DNA from: Thalassotalea fonticola
Lineage (GTDB): Bacteria > Pseudomonadota > Gammaproteobacteria > Enterobacterales > Alteromonadaceae
NCBI RefSeq assembly: GCF_032911225.1
Contig: NZ_CP136600.1
Location: forward strand, 1,550,001-1,614,000
Direction: 5' to 3'
Length of the DNA: 64,000 nt
Under the pieces are notes generated by a model. It was given only the letters and a program-made list of their open reading frames with translations. It made no database searches and was not told the origin of the DNA. The position numbers and the translations under genes were made by a program. Of this stretch, positions 33,697 through 43,059 are shown piece after piece. The stretch's first letter is position 1; every line of letters begins with the position of its first letter.

Positions 33697-34911
33697 CTAC
33701 AAAATAATACGCGCCCGTAAACCGAATATCACTTGATCTTCTTCATTACTGATCGCTCCATTGCGCACGTACTGTACGTCTGGGATTAACTGTAAATAAT
33801 CAGTCACCGGTATTTTGTAGTAAACCTGACCAATGTATTGATCTTGATCAGTGCCAAAGGCTTCTTTATTTACCTTACCCCAGTTTGCTGCAACACCTAA
33901 AGTGTCACCTTCTTTCAGCAAGCCATAATAGCCGGTACCAATCGATAAAGATTGCTCCAGCATTGGCGCGCTACCTTCTGCTACACCACCACGAATAAAT
34001 GGCATCCATTTACCCATAATGAAACTTGCTGAAAAGTTAACACCTTCACTATCATCACCCGAGGCGTTGTTATCATGACGTGTACCGCCATCTTGATGCC
34101 AATAAGTAACGTGCACATTATCTAGGTAGATACGGCTTTTGCCGGCACCGGTATAACCTAGTTCAATCGATTTATGATGCTTTTCATCGTTTAGAAACTT
34201 ATCAACATTATCGCTCATCTCGTCCATATCAGACATACCTGACGCGTCCGCAATACCACCAAGAACGTATACATTTTCGGTGATCATATGCGCTGCAGCC
34301 ATACCAAATGCGGCATCATCTGGCAGAGCCATTGTGCCGCTACCGGTTGAGAACACTAAGTTAGAAAAATCGGTCCAGGGAGATGCTTGAGCATAGGCAT
34401 CAAGGTAATCGGTAATATCCATAAAACCAGCCCAAACTACGGTATTACCGTCATTAAAGTTTTGACGCCAGTAAAGGTTAGTTACACGAGCACCTTGATC
34501 ATTAAATGCTGCGCCTGACAAGCTCGCCATACCGATATTATTAATACCGTACATCTTTGGCGCTTCGTCGGTGTAAGCGTGGCGATGTTCAATTTTAAAG
34601 TTTAATGAACCGTTTTCTGTGGCAGCCCATGAGCCCATAAGACGAAAAACTCCCGATGCGGCTGAATCATCAGTACCTTCCATAGTATCACCTGAGGTGG
34701 TTCCAAAGGCTATATAATCGGCAGATAAGCTTAAACCGTAATCTTCTTCAAGCCGTTCTTTTACCGATATGCGTGGCGCATGTTTGTTATCTTCAATAAC
34801 ATGCTCAGTAGAGTCAGGAGAACCAACCTTTTGGCCATCTTTTGCAAACGCTAACGGGCTAATTGCTAATGATATTGCTAGTGCGACAGCACTTTTCATT
34901 TTTATTGACAT
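33697..34911 (-). CDS. OprB-like carbohydrate porin
   Basis: A 404-residue outer-membrane porin, paralogous to 18752-20053. The shared order is signal peptide (1-23, ending AFA), a VFRLMGSWAATENGSLNFKIEHRHAYTDEAP block, AYAQASPWTDFSNLVFSTGSGT, and a terminal GLRARIIL strand. It should admit small solutes. ATG 34911 follows AGGT eight bases upstream; an internal Met at 34899 is less likely. It is divergent from the S8 protease gene at 35222 and marks the right border of the catabolic island. Confidence 0.8.
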   Translation of the reverse strand: MSIKMKSAVALAISLAISPLAFAKDGQKVGSPDSTEHVIEDNKHAPRISVKERLEEDYGLSLSADYIAFGTTSGDTMEGTDDSAASGVFRLMGSWAATENGSLNFKIEHRHAYTDEAPKMYGINNIGMASLSGAAFNDQGARVTNLYWRQNFNDGNTVVWAGFMDITDYLDAYAQASPWTDFSNLVFSTGSGTMALPDDAAFGMAAAHMITENVYVLGGIADASGMSDMDEMSDNVDKFLNDEKHHKSIELGYTGAGKSRIYLDNVHVTYWHQDGGTRHDNNASGDDSEGVNFSASFIMGKWMPFIRGGVAEGSAPMLEQSLSIGTGYYGLLKEGDTLGVAANWGKVNKEAFGTDQDQYIGQVYYKIPVTDYLQLIPDVQYVRNGAISNEEDQVIFGLRARIIL

Positions 34912-35221
34912 AATAAATTACCTAATAATCCGAACATAATATTGTTTGAACGGCTAAATGAAGAAATATTTTTCAACATAATAAATAGGGTTGTTCTAAT
35001 TTCATTGTCATTTCGAGCAATAAAATACTCTGAAAACAACTTGTTACATGAGCATTACAGCTTGCTGGTATTGTTAGTCAGATCTGATAAAACCAGTTAA
35101 CGTTAATTAACATTTTCGGTTGGCCAGTTTGCTTAAAATAACCAGTTAAATTTGCCTAATTAAAGTACTATCGACAGCTATTTATTAAATTAGCCGATTT
35201 GCAATAGTACTGAGTAAATCC
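34912..35221. other. Divergent promoter region of porin and S8 protease
   Basis: 310 bp without a gene. Partial repeats ACCAGTTAACGTT (35091) and ACCAGTTAAATTT (35141) are seen, as is the dyad GTTAATTAAC (35103-35112). The region must hold promoters for both flanking genes; none could be assigned confidently. Confidence 0.4.
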
Positions 35222-38200
35222 ATGGTTGTTGAGGTTGTTGTGATTTTAAAGAATTTGAAGTTTTATACATTGTCATTGTTAATGCTTAGTGTGGCGATAA
35301 CTCCGTTTTCATCTTTTGCAGTTAAAGCTCCGCTTAATCTTGAGGTTAATTCTAAAAAAACTATTGCAATAAAAACCAGTGCCAATAAAACTAAAAAATC
35401 CAGAGATACAGACAATTTGTACGTGGTGATTTTAACTGAACCTTCTGTTGCTACCTTTAATGCAAGCAACAGCGCCGCGCAATTAATGGCAAATAAATCG
35501 ACTAATAACAAACTCAATATTCACAGTAAAGCCATTCAAGATTATCGCAATAAGCTTATTGTACAGCAACAAAATGTAATTACTCAGCTTAATCAAAAAC
35601 AAAGTAAGCAAGTAACAGCAGAGCATTCTTTTCAATTAGCGATAAACGGTTTTACCGCCCGTTTAACAAAAACAGATCTAGACGCACTGAAGTCATTTTC
35701 AAAAGTAAAAGCTGTGCAAAAAATAAAGCCACACAAGCTATCGACCAATGCTGGTCCACAGCACATTAATGCGCCACAAGTTTGGCAAGGGCAAACCGGG
35801 CATGGCGCATATAAAGGTGAAGGTGTTATTGTGGGTATTATCGATACAGGTGTTTCAGCTAATCACCCTTCTTTTGCCGCAGTAGGTGCTGATAACTATC
35901 AACATATAAACCCATTAGGTGAGGGAAAATACCTAGGAGATTGTGCTCTTGAAGAATATCAGCACTACTGCAATGACAAACTTATTGGCATTTGGAGTCA
36001 CCCTGAAATTACAAACTATGCGACCTTTTCTGGTGATGACCCTATTGGCCTGGACGTGCAAGGTCATGGTAGCCACGTTGCCAGTACAGCCGCTGGTAAC
36101 GTTCTTAAAAATGTGCCTGTGTATAATGTTATCGGTGATAAAAGTGAACAAAGCTTTAGTCAAATAAGCGGAGTAGCGCCACATGCGAATATTGTTTCCT
36201 ATCAGGTGTGTGATCTAGATGGTTGCTGGCCAGACATCGCTGTTTTAGCGGTAGAGCATGCCATAGCCAATGGCGTTCAAGTGATCAACTATTCCATTGG
36301 TGGAGAAGCAATCAGCCCTTGGTACAGCCTAGATGCTTTGGCTATGTTAAGTGCCAGAGATGCAGGAATACATGTTGCCACATCGGCAGGTAATATGGGG
36401 CCAGAAGAAAAAACCCTTATTAGTCCGGGCAATGCACCATGGCTAACATCAGTCGCGGCAGTGAGTCATGGCAGAGCTTATTCGCAAAAATCATTGACCA
36501 TTGATGACTCTAACATCGGTTTTGAAACTATTTACGGTTATGCCGCAACAAGTGGCGTAACTGCAACGATAATCGATGGTGATGAATTTAATAATGGTGA
36601 CTGTTTACGTCCATTTGATGAAAACTCGTTAACCGGTAAAATTGTTATTTGTCGACGTGGCGCCATACCTAGAGTTGAAAAAGGCAGTAATGCGTTAGCT
36701 GGTAACGCTGCTGGTATGGTATTAGTTAATAAAGTTGCGGAAGGCGAACAATTAAATAGCGATTTTCATGTATTACCGACTATTCACATTGGTTACCTAT
36801 CAGGACAATCTTTAATTAACTTTGTTGAAGCCAATATTGATACCATAGTGAGAATATCAGATAGCGAACAAATCCATGATAAAAGTCAAAGCAATATCAT
36901 TGCTGATTTTAGCTCTCGTGGTCCAGAGCCTATTTTTAACGAATATCTAGTACCTCACGTTTCCGCGCCTGGTGTTGCCATTTATGCGGCAAATGCAGAA
37001 AAGCAGCCGTTTTATAGTAATGCTGAACAACCGCCTTACGCCTTTTTAGATGGGACTTCAATGGCAAGCCCGCACGTAGCTGGTGCGTTGGCATTAATAT
37101 CAGGGTTAAAACCACATTGGTCTCCTAGTGAAGCACAGTCTGCATTGATGCTTACCGCTAATAATGCCGTTTATAAAGCAGACTCAACGCCTGCCGGCTT
37201 TTTTGATAGAGGTACCGGTAACATTCTCATTGATCGTGCTGTCAATTCTGCATTGGTGATGAATGAAACCAGCGAAAATTTTTATAACGCTGACCCAAGC
37301 TTGCAAGGTAATATCCAATCCCTTAATTTACCTGCACTTGTGGGCAATAAATGTATGATCGAATGCGTTTGGTCACGTACATTTAAAGCGACTACTGCGG
37401 CAAACTTTCAGGTAATTATCACCAATCAAAGCACTGGCGTTGAGGTTAGTGCCTCAATTAATGAATTTTCTTTAAATGCCAATGAAGAAATTAGTATCGA
37501 ATTTCGTGGAAAAATTAATAGTGACTATACTGGCGAATATGTAAGTGCCGATATCATTATTGATAACAGCGAAAACTTAGCACAGGCGACACTGCCGTTA
37601 ATTGCGACATTTCAAAAAGGTAAATACCCAGACAACATCATCATCAATGCTGATGCAAATATTGGCCAAGCAAATATCAACGATGTAGTAACCATTGCCG
37701 TCGATGAAGTTTACACAACGCCTTATAGCATTGGTAAAATCGACAAATACCAAATCGAGTTAAATCGTGACGATTTTGACACAACAGCTTATCCATTCAA
37801 TATATACAACGACTATGATACCTTCTTCGCGATTCCACTAAACACCCATTTGGGCACACGTTACATGGAAGTCAGTATTCAATCTACCACCTCCCCCGAC
37901 TTAGACTTATATATAGGTTATGACTGGAACTATAACGGCATGCCCGATACCAGCCATGAAATGACGAGTTTAGTGTGTGAAAGCGCCTCGCCGTCTGCAA
38001 TGGAAATGTGCAAAATAGATAATCCTGCTAATGCGAATTATTACGTGCTTATTCACAATTATGGCGACATTATTAATCCAAGTAATGTCAGTGATACGAT
38101 CGAATTTGAAGTATTCACCATTAATGAAAATGACGGTTCAATGGTTGCTTCGACAAATTCGACTATTGAAAACCTTACCGATATTGGTTTAAACATAGCC

Positions 38201-39040
38201 TGGAATGCCAATATGGTGAGTGGTGAGCAATACGTTAGTGCAGTTGGCCTGTCTTCAACGCTAGATAAACAAGAAGACATTGGCTTTATTCCGGTTCGAA
38301 TTAATCGAACAAGCAGTACTATCGCGTTATATGCTCCTGAGCAAGTAAATGCAGCTGAGCCATTACAGTTAAAAGTATTTATTGATGCAAACAACGGTGA
38401 ACAATCACTAAATCACTCGATAGAGATGCCATTACCGGATGGTGTCGAAGTGTTAAGCGTTTCAGAAAACTTTTCATTTGCCAATGGCATGCTAACGATC
38501 AATATTGAGCAAGTCGCTAGCAGCAACAATACCGAAGTCATTGTTAATTTAAACACGCAAGGCTTAGCGTTTGACCAAGCGCTAACGTTTAACCTAAAAC
38601 ATGCAATAAATAATCAAATACAGTCGGAAAAAAGTTTTAATGACATACATTTTCAAGGAGTACCCGTTGCCAAAATAAACGGTCAAGAAAATGTAAGTAT
38701 AACGGCCAATGAGAGCGATACAATCACCTTATCAGCCATTGAAAGCACTAACCCCAGCAACATTGACACCATAGAGTATGTTTGGCAACAGCGTACTGGC
38801 CCGGCAATTTCACTTAATAGTACATCACAAAGTGAGATCACCTTCACCCTGCCAAATGTCGAACAAGATAGCAAAGCAACAGTCGAACTTATCGTTAAAG
38901 TTGGTGAGCGAGAATCTGTCGCAGCAAGCGCGACGATTAATATTGCTAAAATAAAGTCGAGCAACTCTGGTGGTAGTGTAAATTGGTTGTTACTGATATG
39001 TGTACTACTGGTGACAATAAGAAGACGGTATATTTTATAG
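35222..39040 (+). CDS. S8 (subtilisin-like) serine protease with PA insert and GlyGly-CTERM
   Basis: A 1272-residue secreted protease. The N-terminal signal segment (about 8-34) is followed by an inhibitor I9-like propeptide (to about 170). The catalytic triad is Asp208 (GIIDTG), His282 (GHGSHVAST) and Ser613 (GTSMASPHVAG). A PA domain is inserted at about 465-545 (GKIVICRRG). Beta-rich domains follow, then a GlyGly-CTERM tail (SGGSVNW, hydrophobic helix, RRR) at about 1245-1272. It is probably exported by type II secretion and anchored after rhombosortase processing (family knowledge). It starts at ATG 35222; GTG 35240, with GAGG just upstream, is an alternative. Confidence 0.92.
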   Translation: MVVEVVVILKNLKFYTLSLLMLSVAITPFSSFAVKAPLNLEVNSKKTIAIKTSANKTKKSRDTDNLYVVILTEPSVATFNASNSAAQLMANKSTNNKLNIHSKAIQDYRNKLIVQQQNVITQLNQKQSKQVTAEHSFQLAINGFTARLTKTDLDALKSFSKVKAVQKIKPHKLSTNAGPQHINAPQVWQGQTGHGAYKGEGVIVGIIDTGVSANHPSFAAVGADNYQHINPLGEGKYLGDCALEEYQHYCNDKLIGIWSHPEITNYATFSGDDPIGLDVQGHGSHVASTAAGNVLKNVPVYNVIGDKSEQSFSQISGVAPHANIVSYQVCDLDGCWPDIAVLAVEHAIANGVQVINYSIGGEAISPWYSLDALAMLSARDAGIHVATSAGNMGPEEKTLISPGNAPWLTSVAAVSHGRAYSQKSLTIDDSNIGFETIYGYAATSGVTATIIDGDEFNNGDCLRPFDENSLTGKIVICRRGAIPRVEKGSNALAGNAAGMVLVNKVAEGEQLNSDFHVLPTIHIGYLSGQSLINFVEANIDTIVRISDSEQIHDKSQSNIIADFSSRGPEPIFNEYLVPHVSAPGVAIYAANAEKQPFYSNAEQPPYAFLDGTSMASPHVAGALALISGLKPHWSPSEAQSALMLTANNAVYKADSTPAGFFDRGTGNILIDRAVNSALVMNETSENFYNADPSLQGNIQSLNLPALVGNKCMIECVWSRTFKATTAANFQVIITNQSTGVEVSASINEFSLNANEEISIEFRGKINSDYTGEYVSADIIIDNSENLAQATLPLIATFQKGKYPDNIIINADANIGQANINDVVTIAVDEVYTTPYSIGKIDKYQIELNRDDFDTTAYPFNIYNDYDTFFAIPLNTHLGTRYMEVSIQSTTSPDLDLYIGYDWNYNGMPDTSHEMTSLVCESASPSAMEMCKIDNPANANYYVLIHNYGDIINPSNVSDTIEFEVFTINENDGSMVASTNSTIENLTDIGLNIAWNANMVSGEQYVSAVGLSSTLDKQEDIGFIPVRINRTSSTIALYAPEQVNAAEPLQLKVFIDANNGEQSLNHSIEMPLPDGVEVLSVSENFSFANGMLTINIEQVASSNNTEVIVNLNTQGLAFDQALTFNLKHAINNQIQSEKSFNDIHFQGVPVAKINGQENVSITANESDTITLSAIESTNPSNIDTIEYVWQQRTGPAISLNSTSQSEITFTLPNVEQDSKATVELIVKVGERESVAASATINIAKIKSSNSGGSVNWLLLICVLLVTIRRRYIL

Positions 39041-39287
39041 CCTTCCCCCCTGTTGGACAGCTCTTAATTAATTTTTTAAATTAAGGGCTCAACCCTATGA
39101 AACATAGCTATTTTTACCTATAGAACATAACGACTAAGTTTCCTATTTTTACAGCTCTTTGTTTTTACATTTTTTAACAACTAGCAATGGCTCAATAACA
39201 TAATCTGGATGGTGAATAATTTTTAAGAGTAAGCCTCAAAAACAACAATAACTCGCTTGCTCATTACTATCACCAACGAGAGAAACT

Positions 39288-41876
39288 ATGAGCAAAAATT
39301 TAAATAAATCTACTTTAGCCTTGTTAATTGCTGCAACTTTAGGCTTAACTGCCTGTGGTGGCGGTGGTGGCGGAGGCTCGGATGAGCCAGATCCAGGCAA
39401 TAATACAACCAACAGCGCTCCAGTGATAACAGGAGCTGCCGAAACTTCTGTCGATGAAGGCGTACTATATAGCTTTACACCAACAGCAACAGACTCAGAT
39501 GGCGATACTGTTACATTTGCAGTTAGCAACAAACCACTTTGGGCGTCATTTAACTCAGACACAGGTACTCTTTCAGGCACGCCGGCACAAGGCAAATCTG
39601 GGGTTTATGAAAACATTACAATTTCAGCAACCGATGGCACCGACTCAACCGCACTAGCACCATTTACGTTAACCGTTAATGATGTATTCTCACTTTTAGG
39701 TCAGTCAACGTTAACTGTTGTCGCCGATAATGAAGTGGTATTCACTCCAACCGTAAACGATACCGAAGCAGCAAACGTTTCATACGCGGTATCGGGTGAA
39801 CCTTCTTGGGCTGGTTTTAGTTTTGATGCTGCAACAGGTAGCTTTACAGCAAAACCAACAGCTGCTGATGTAGGTACATATACCATAGTCATTACCGCAT
39901 CTACGACAACAACCTCACAAACGCACACAGTTACATTAAGCGTGACACCAGCCAGTGTTAACATTGTTGGTAAAGTGGTCGACGGATACATTAATGGTGC
40001 AAGCGTCTTTTTAGATTTAAACAACAACTTTACTTTAGATGAAGGTGAGCCGGTAACTGTATCTGCTGATGAAGGCGACTTTACTCTTGTGGTTTCAGGT
40101 GATTTAATTCAACAAATTAACCGCAGTACGTTAGTCGCTGATATCGGTGAAGGCGCTGATGACATTTCACGACGTGATGATGATTTTGCTTTGATGCCGG
40201 TTAAATTATACAGCTTTCCGGTGACTGATGCGGTAAACGAAGTTGGCGATTACACGGCTGTTATTTCACCATATACCCATTTAGTGCACCAGCAAATTTT
40301 AGCGTCTGTTGGAAACAATCTTGGCGTGATTAACGACAGTCTTTATGCTGATTTTAAAGCCGAGGCACTAAGTAGTGTTTCAGCAAAATATGCGGTAGAA
40401 AGTAAGTGGTTAAAGTCTGATTTCTTCGCTGAAGGTGTGCCATTAAAAACACAAAATGAGTTAGCTACCCTTGCCCAAGTATTGGTAGAAAGAGAGCAAG
40501 CAAATACCAATGACAGCGATAATGACGGTATTGTTGATGCAGACGATGATTTACCTAATAACCCTAACTTTATCAGTGATATTGATAAAGACGGCTTAGG
40601 TGATTGTGCAACTGTTGCCCCTTCGGTTTCTTCATGTGTTGATGATGATCCGGACAGCGACAACGACGGTATTTTAAATGCTGCCGATCCACAGCCGTAT
40701 GAAGCACAAGGGTTAGCGGTATTTGACGCAGCACCAAATGCACAGTTTCCTGGCTATGATATGTGTTTAGGCCTAAAAACCGATGACAGTTTACTGTGTC
40801 TAAAAGACTATAAATGGTCAAAACCAACAACACTTAAAGGCTACACATTCAACTTTACTGCCGATGCAATCATTCAAAACGGCGATTCAGCTGCAGCAGT
40901 TGGTACTTGTGTGATGGTTGATGATGCTGGCACTAAAGAAATTTTCTGTTTAGATGGTCAGATCAAAATATACGCTGGTGAACAGCAATTAACGAACAAC
41001 CCCACACATATGGTGATGGGTACTTATCATATGTGTTATGCCGATGATACTGGCATTAACTGTTTTGCACCTGAAGGGTCTGCAAACGTTGATGACACGC
41101 CGACGTTAACTAACGTACAAAACTTAGTTGCAACCGCTGTGGCTTCTTGTGCACTTGGCGATGAAACTATCGACACGGTAACTTCGACGGTTGTGAAATG
41201 TTGGGGTGGTGGTGATTATGATATAACCACGGTAATGCCGGAGTTTGTTAACCCGACAGAGTTATTCACATCTAGTACTTCTGCCTGTGTTATTGATGAC
41301 AATGGTCTGCAATGTTGGGGCAACCCGGATTATTCACATAACAGTATAAACCATGCGTCCACCACGATCAGTAACCTGAAGATGACGAACAAGCGTGTAT
41401 GTTTTATTGATGATGGTACGCCTATTTGTTACGGTCACAGCGATCAATTAAACCCAGTACCTACTGCCCCTGCGGATATTTATGACGTAAATAATGAACT
41501 AATAGTAGCCAAAGGTGACTTAGTTGCACCATTAGAGGAAACACTAACACCTTATGTTGAAGGCGTTCATCAAAATACTGTTTTATTAGATGCTGTAACA
41601 TTTGCTGAAAACGCAGCAGCGAGTTCAATTTATATCGCAGACAAAAATGTTTGTACTATCAATGAAGGACAAGTAAGTTGTAACACTATTCGCTCTTGTG
41701 GCTTCTCGTTGAATGAACTCGACGAACATGTGTGGGGCTGTAGCGATAAAACATTTGAACTTGATTTAGAGTTTGATGCTAAAACACTAACATCAGGTCC
41801 TAACGGTTTATGTGCAATAGGCTCATTAGACGCACAATGTACAGGTACTGGTTTTGAAGGTGAAGTAAAACCTTAG
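39288..41876 (+). CDS. Lipoprotein with Ig-like, thrombospondin-3 and RCC1-like regions
   Basis: An 862-residue lipoprotein. The lipobox is LTAC (Cys23), followed by a poly-Gly linker. Residues about 43-220 hold two putative Ig (He_PIG) domains (SFNSDTGTLSGTPAQGKSG). About 225-400 is an uncharacterised region starting GKVVDGYINGASVFLDLNNN. About 405-465 has Asp-rich thrombospondin type-3-like repeats. From 480 to the end are RCC1-like blades with ACVIDDNGLQCWG-like motifs. It is a surface lipoprotein probably binding Ca2+ or polymers. It has a paralogous N-terminus at 55682. ATG 39288 has GAGAG upstream. The function is not known. Confidence 0.8.
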   Translation: MSKNLNKSTLALLIAATLGLTACGGGGGGGSDEPDPGNNTTNSAPVITGAAETSVDEGVLYSFTPTATDSDGDTVTFAVSNKPLWASFNSDTGTLSGTPAQGKSGVYENITISATDGTDSTALAPFTLTVNDVFSLLGQSTLTVVADNEVVFTPTVNDTEAANVSYAVSGEPSWAGFSFDAATGSFTAKPTAADVGTYTIVITASTTTTSQTHTVTLSVTPASVNIVGKVVDGYINGASVFLDLNNNFTLDEGEPVTVSADEGDFTLVVSGDLIQQINRSTLVADIGEGADDISRRDDDFALMPVKLYSFPVTDAVNEVGDYTAVISPYTHLVHQQILASVGNNLGVINDSLYADFKAEALSSVSAKYAVESKWLKSDFFAEGVPLKTQNELATLAQVLVEREQANTNDSDNDGIVDADDDLPNNPNFISDIDKDGLGDCATVAPSVSSCVDDDPDSDNDGILNAADPQPYEAQGLAVFDAAPNAQFPGYDMCLGLKTDDSLLCLKDYKWSKPTTLKGYTFNFTADAIIQNGDSAAAVGTCVMVDDAGTKEIFCLDGQIKIYAGEQQLTNNPTHMVMGTYHMCYADDTGINCFAPEGSANVDDTPTLTNVQNLVATAVASCALGDETIDTVTSTVVKCWGGGDYDITTVMPEFVNPTELFTSSTSACVIDDNGLQCWGNPDYSHNSINHASTTISNLKMTNKRVCFIDDGTPICYGHSDQLNPVPTAPADIYDVNNELIVAKGDLVAPLEETLTPYVEGVHQNTVLLDAVTFAENAAASSIYIADKNVCTINEGQVSCNTIRSCGFSLNELDEHVWGCSDKTFELDLEFDAKTLTSGPNGLCAIGSLDAQCTGTGFEGEVKP

Positions 41877-41910
41877 TATTAAAAACTAAAAGCCTTTTGG
41901 CTAACGTTAA

Positions 41911-41938
41911 AAACCAGTTCATTTGAACTGGTTTTTTT
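41911..41938 (+). terminator. Intrinsic terminator of the lipoprotein gene
   Basis: AAACCAGTTC (41911-41920) pairs with GAACTGGTTT (41925-41934), loop ATTT, followed by a T run. The rest of 41939-42258 has no gene; it contains the dyad GTGCA/TGCAC (42068-42081) and the yefM promoter. Confidence 0.85.
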
Positions 41939-42196
41939 ATGTCTTATGTATCAATTAAGGTTTTATTCAAAACTAATACCATTAATTCCATTAATCATTA
42001 CATAGAACTAGTTTTAGTCGTTGGTTGTACCTACTCTTCTAGAAACGATTCGCCGTCATTGGGACTAGTGCAGGCATGCACGTAGATAGAGGAATGTATG
42101 GAGCAATTACCGAGGTCGCAACCTCCATTCAGATATAACGTGCCTAAAAACAATCGTTCCCGAAATAATGAAACATAGTCAAACATGTCTTATTAG

Positions 42197-42226
42197 TTGT
42201 ACAACTTTGTTTGGATATATTATACT
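42197..42226 (+). promoter_or_regulatory. yefM-yoeB promoter and candidate operator
   Basis: A possible -35 TTGTAC (42197-42202) and -10 TATACT (42221-42226), 18 bp apart. The -35 overlaps the palindrome TTGTACAA (42197-42204), whose TGTACA core equals the known YefM operator core in E. coli. Autorepression by YefM/YoeB is therefore likely. Confidence 0.6.
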
Positions 42227-42258
42227 TGTAGCTAATATTGAACATGTAGAGGTATACA

Positions 42259-42513
42259 ATGAAAATTGTTTCATTTACCGAGGCTAGAAATGGTCTAAAG
42301 TCGGTTTTAGATGGTGTAATTAACGATGCTGATACCACGGTAATAACTCGTAGAGACTCAGAGGATGCTGTCGTTATGTCACTGGATTATTATAACGGTT
42401 TAATGGAGACAGTTCATTTGCTTCGTTCACCAGCGAATGCTGAACATTTAAGCAAATCTATTACCCAATATAAGGCTGGAAAAACTACTCATCGAGAGAT
42501 CATAAATGAGTAA
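42259..42513 (+). CDS. yefM: YefM-type antitoxin
   Basis: An 84-residue antitoxin of the Phd/YefM family, the usual length. The N-terminal part (FTEARNGLKSVLDGVINDADTTVITRRDSEDAVVMSLDYYNGLMET) binds DNA; the C-terminal tail neutralises YoeB. It overlaps yoeB by eight bases (ATGAGTAA), a typical coupling arrangement. AGAGG precedes ATG 42259. Confidence 0.95.
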   Translation: MKIVSFTEARNGLKSVLDGVINDADTTVITRRDSEDAVVMSLDYYNGLMETVHLLRSPANAEHLSKSITQYKAGKTTHREIINE

Positions 42514-42769
42514 ATTGCTTTTATCATGGACTGATGAAGCATGGTTTGATTACACTTACTGGCAAAGTCAGGATAAGAAAACACTAAAACGTATTAACAA
42601 ACTTATCTTTGATACTAAACGCTCTCCATTTGAAGGGATTGGAAAACCCGAGCCCTTAAAAGAAAACCTATCTGGTTTTTGGTCTAGACGCATTGATGAC
42701 ACCAATAGGTTGGTTTATGTTGTCGATGAGAGCGCATTAACCATCATTTCCTGTAGGTATCATTACTAA
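42506..42769 (+). CDS. yoeB: YoeB-type ribosome-dependent mRNA interferase toxin
   Basis: An 87-residue YoeB toxin, close to E. coli YoeB (84) with an offset of three. The catalytic residues are kept: Glu49 (KPEPLK; Glu46 in E. coli), Arg68 (NRLVYVV; Arg65), His86 and Tyr87 at the C-terminus (CRYHY). It cleaves mRNA on the ribosome when YefM is degraded. It appears intact and functional. It may act as an addiction or stress module; it sits between the protease genes with no mobile element next to it. Confidence 0.95.
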   Translation: MSKLLLSWTDEAWFDYTYWQSQDKKTLKRINKLIFDTKRSPFEGIGKPEPLKENLSGFWSRRIDDTNRLVYVVDESALTIISCRYHY

Positions 42770-42873
42770 TACCAAGTCCACTAATTATCTGCTCATTTAC
42801 GCTAGAAACGGCTATACAATATCTGAAATGATACACCGTCATCCCCCACGAGCAGAGCGAGATGAGGGACCTC
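42768..42873. repeat. Intergenic repeat remnants
   Basis: AATACCAAGTCCACTAAT (42768-42785) matches the TTATACCAA end type seen at 23372 and 32160. Further on, GTCATCCCCCACGAGC (42838-42853) begins a GTCATCCC-type repeat common in this bacterial order (recollection). No gene is present. Confidence 0.35.
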
Positions 42874-42955
42874 CTGAAGTATGCTGTGACTTAATTTAAA
42901 TGGTTGGTGGGACTTCAGTCTCACACGCGAGGTTACAGAATTTATGCCATCCATG

Positions 42956-43020
42956 GCGTTTTGCATTCGCTCATCCCTGAACGAAAAAATCCGCAGTAAA
43001 AAAATTTACTGCGGATTTTA
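42956..43020 (-). terminator. Terminator with conserved post-terminator motif (copy D)
   Basis: AAATCCGCAGTAAA (42987-43000) pairs exactly with TTTACTGCGGATTT (43005-43018). On the minus strand the T run leads into the conserved motif (plus strand 42963-42989: GCATT, CGCT, CATCCCTGAA, CG, A6). It terminates the Calx-beta gene. Confidence 0.85.
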
Positions 43021-43059
43021 TTAGGTTTACTTACTTGCTAGTTATCTAGCATTACTTAA

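Noticed and set aside
39060..39088. Terminator after the first S8 protease
   Set aside because: An imperfect stem (CTCTTAATT/AATTAAGGG) exists but no T run follows it; not strong enough to list.
42838..42873. Possible CRISPR-like or tRNA-like structure
   Set aside because: Only one GTCATCCC-type unit is present; there are no spaced repeats and no tRNA arms.
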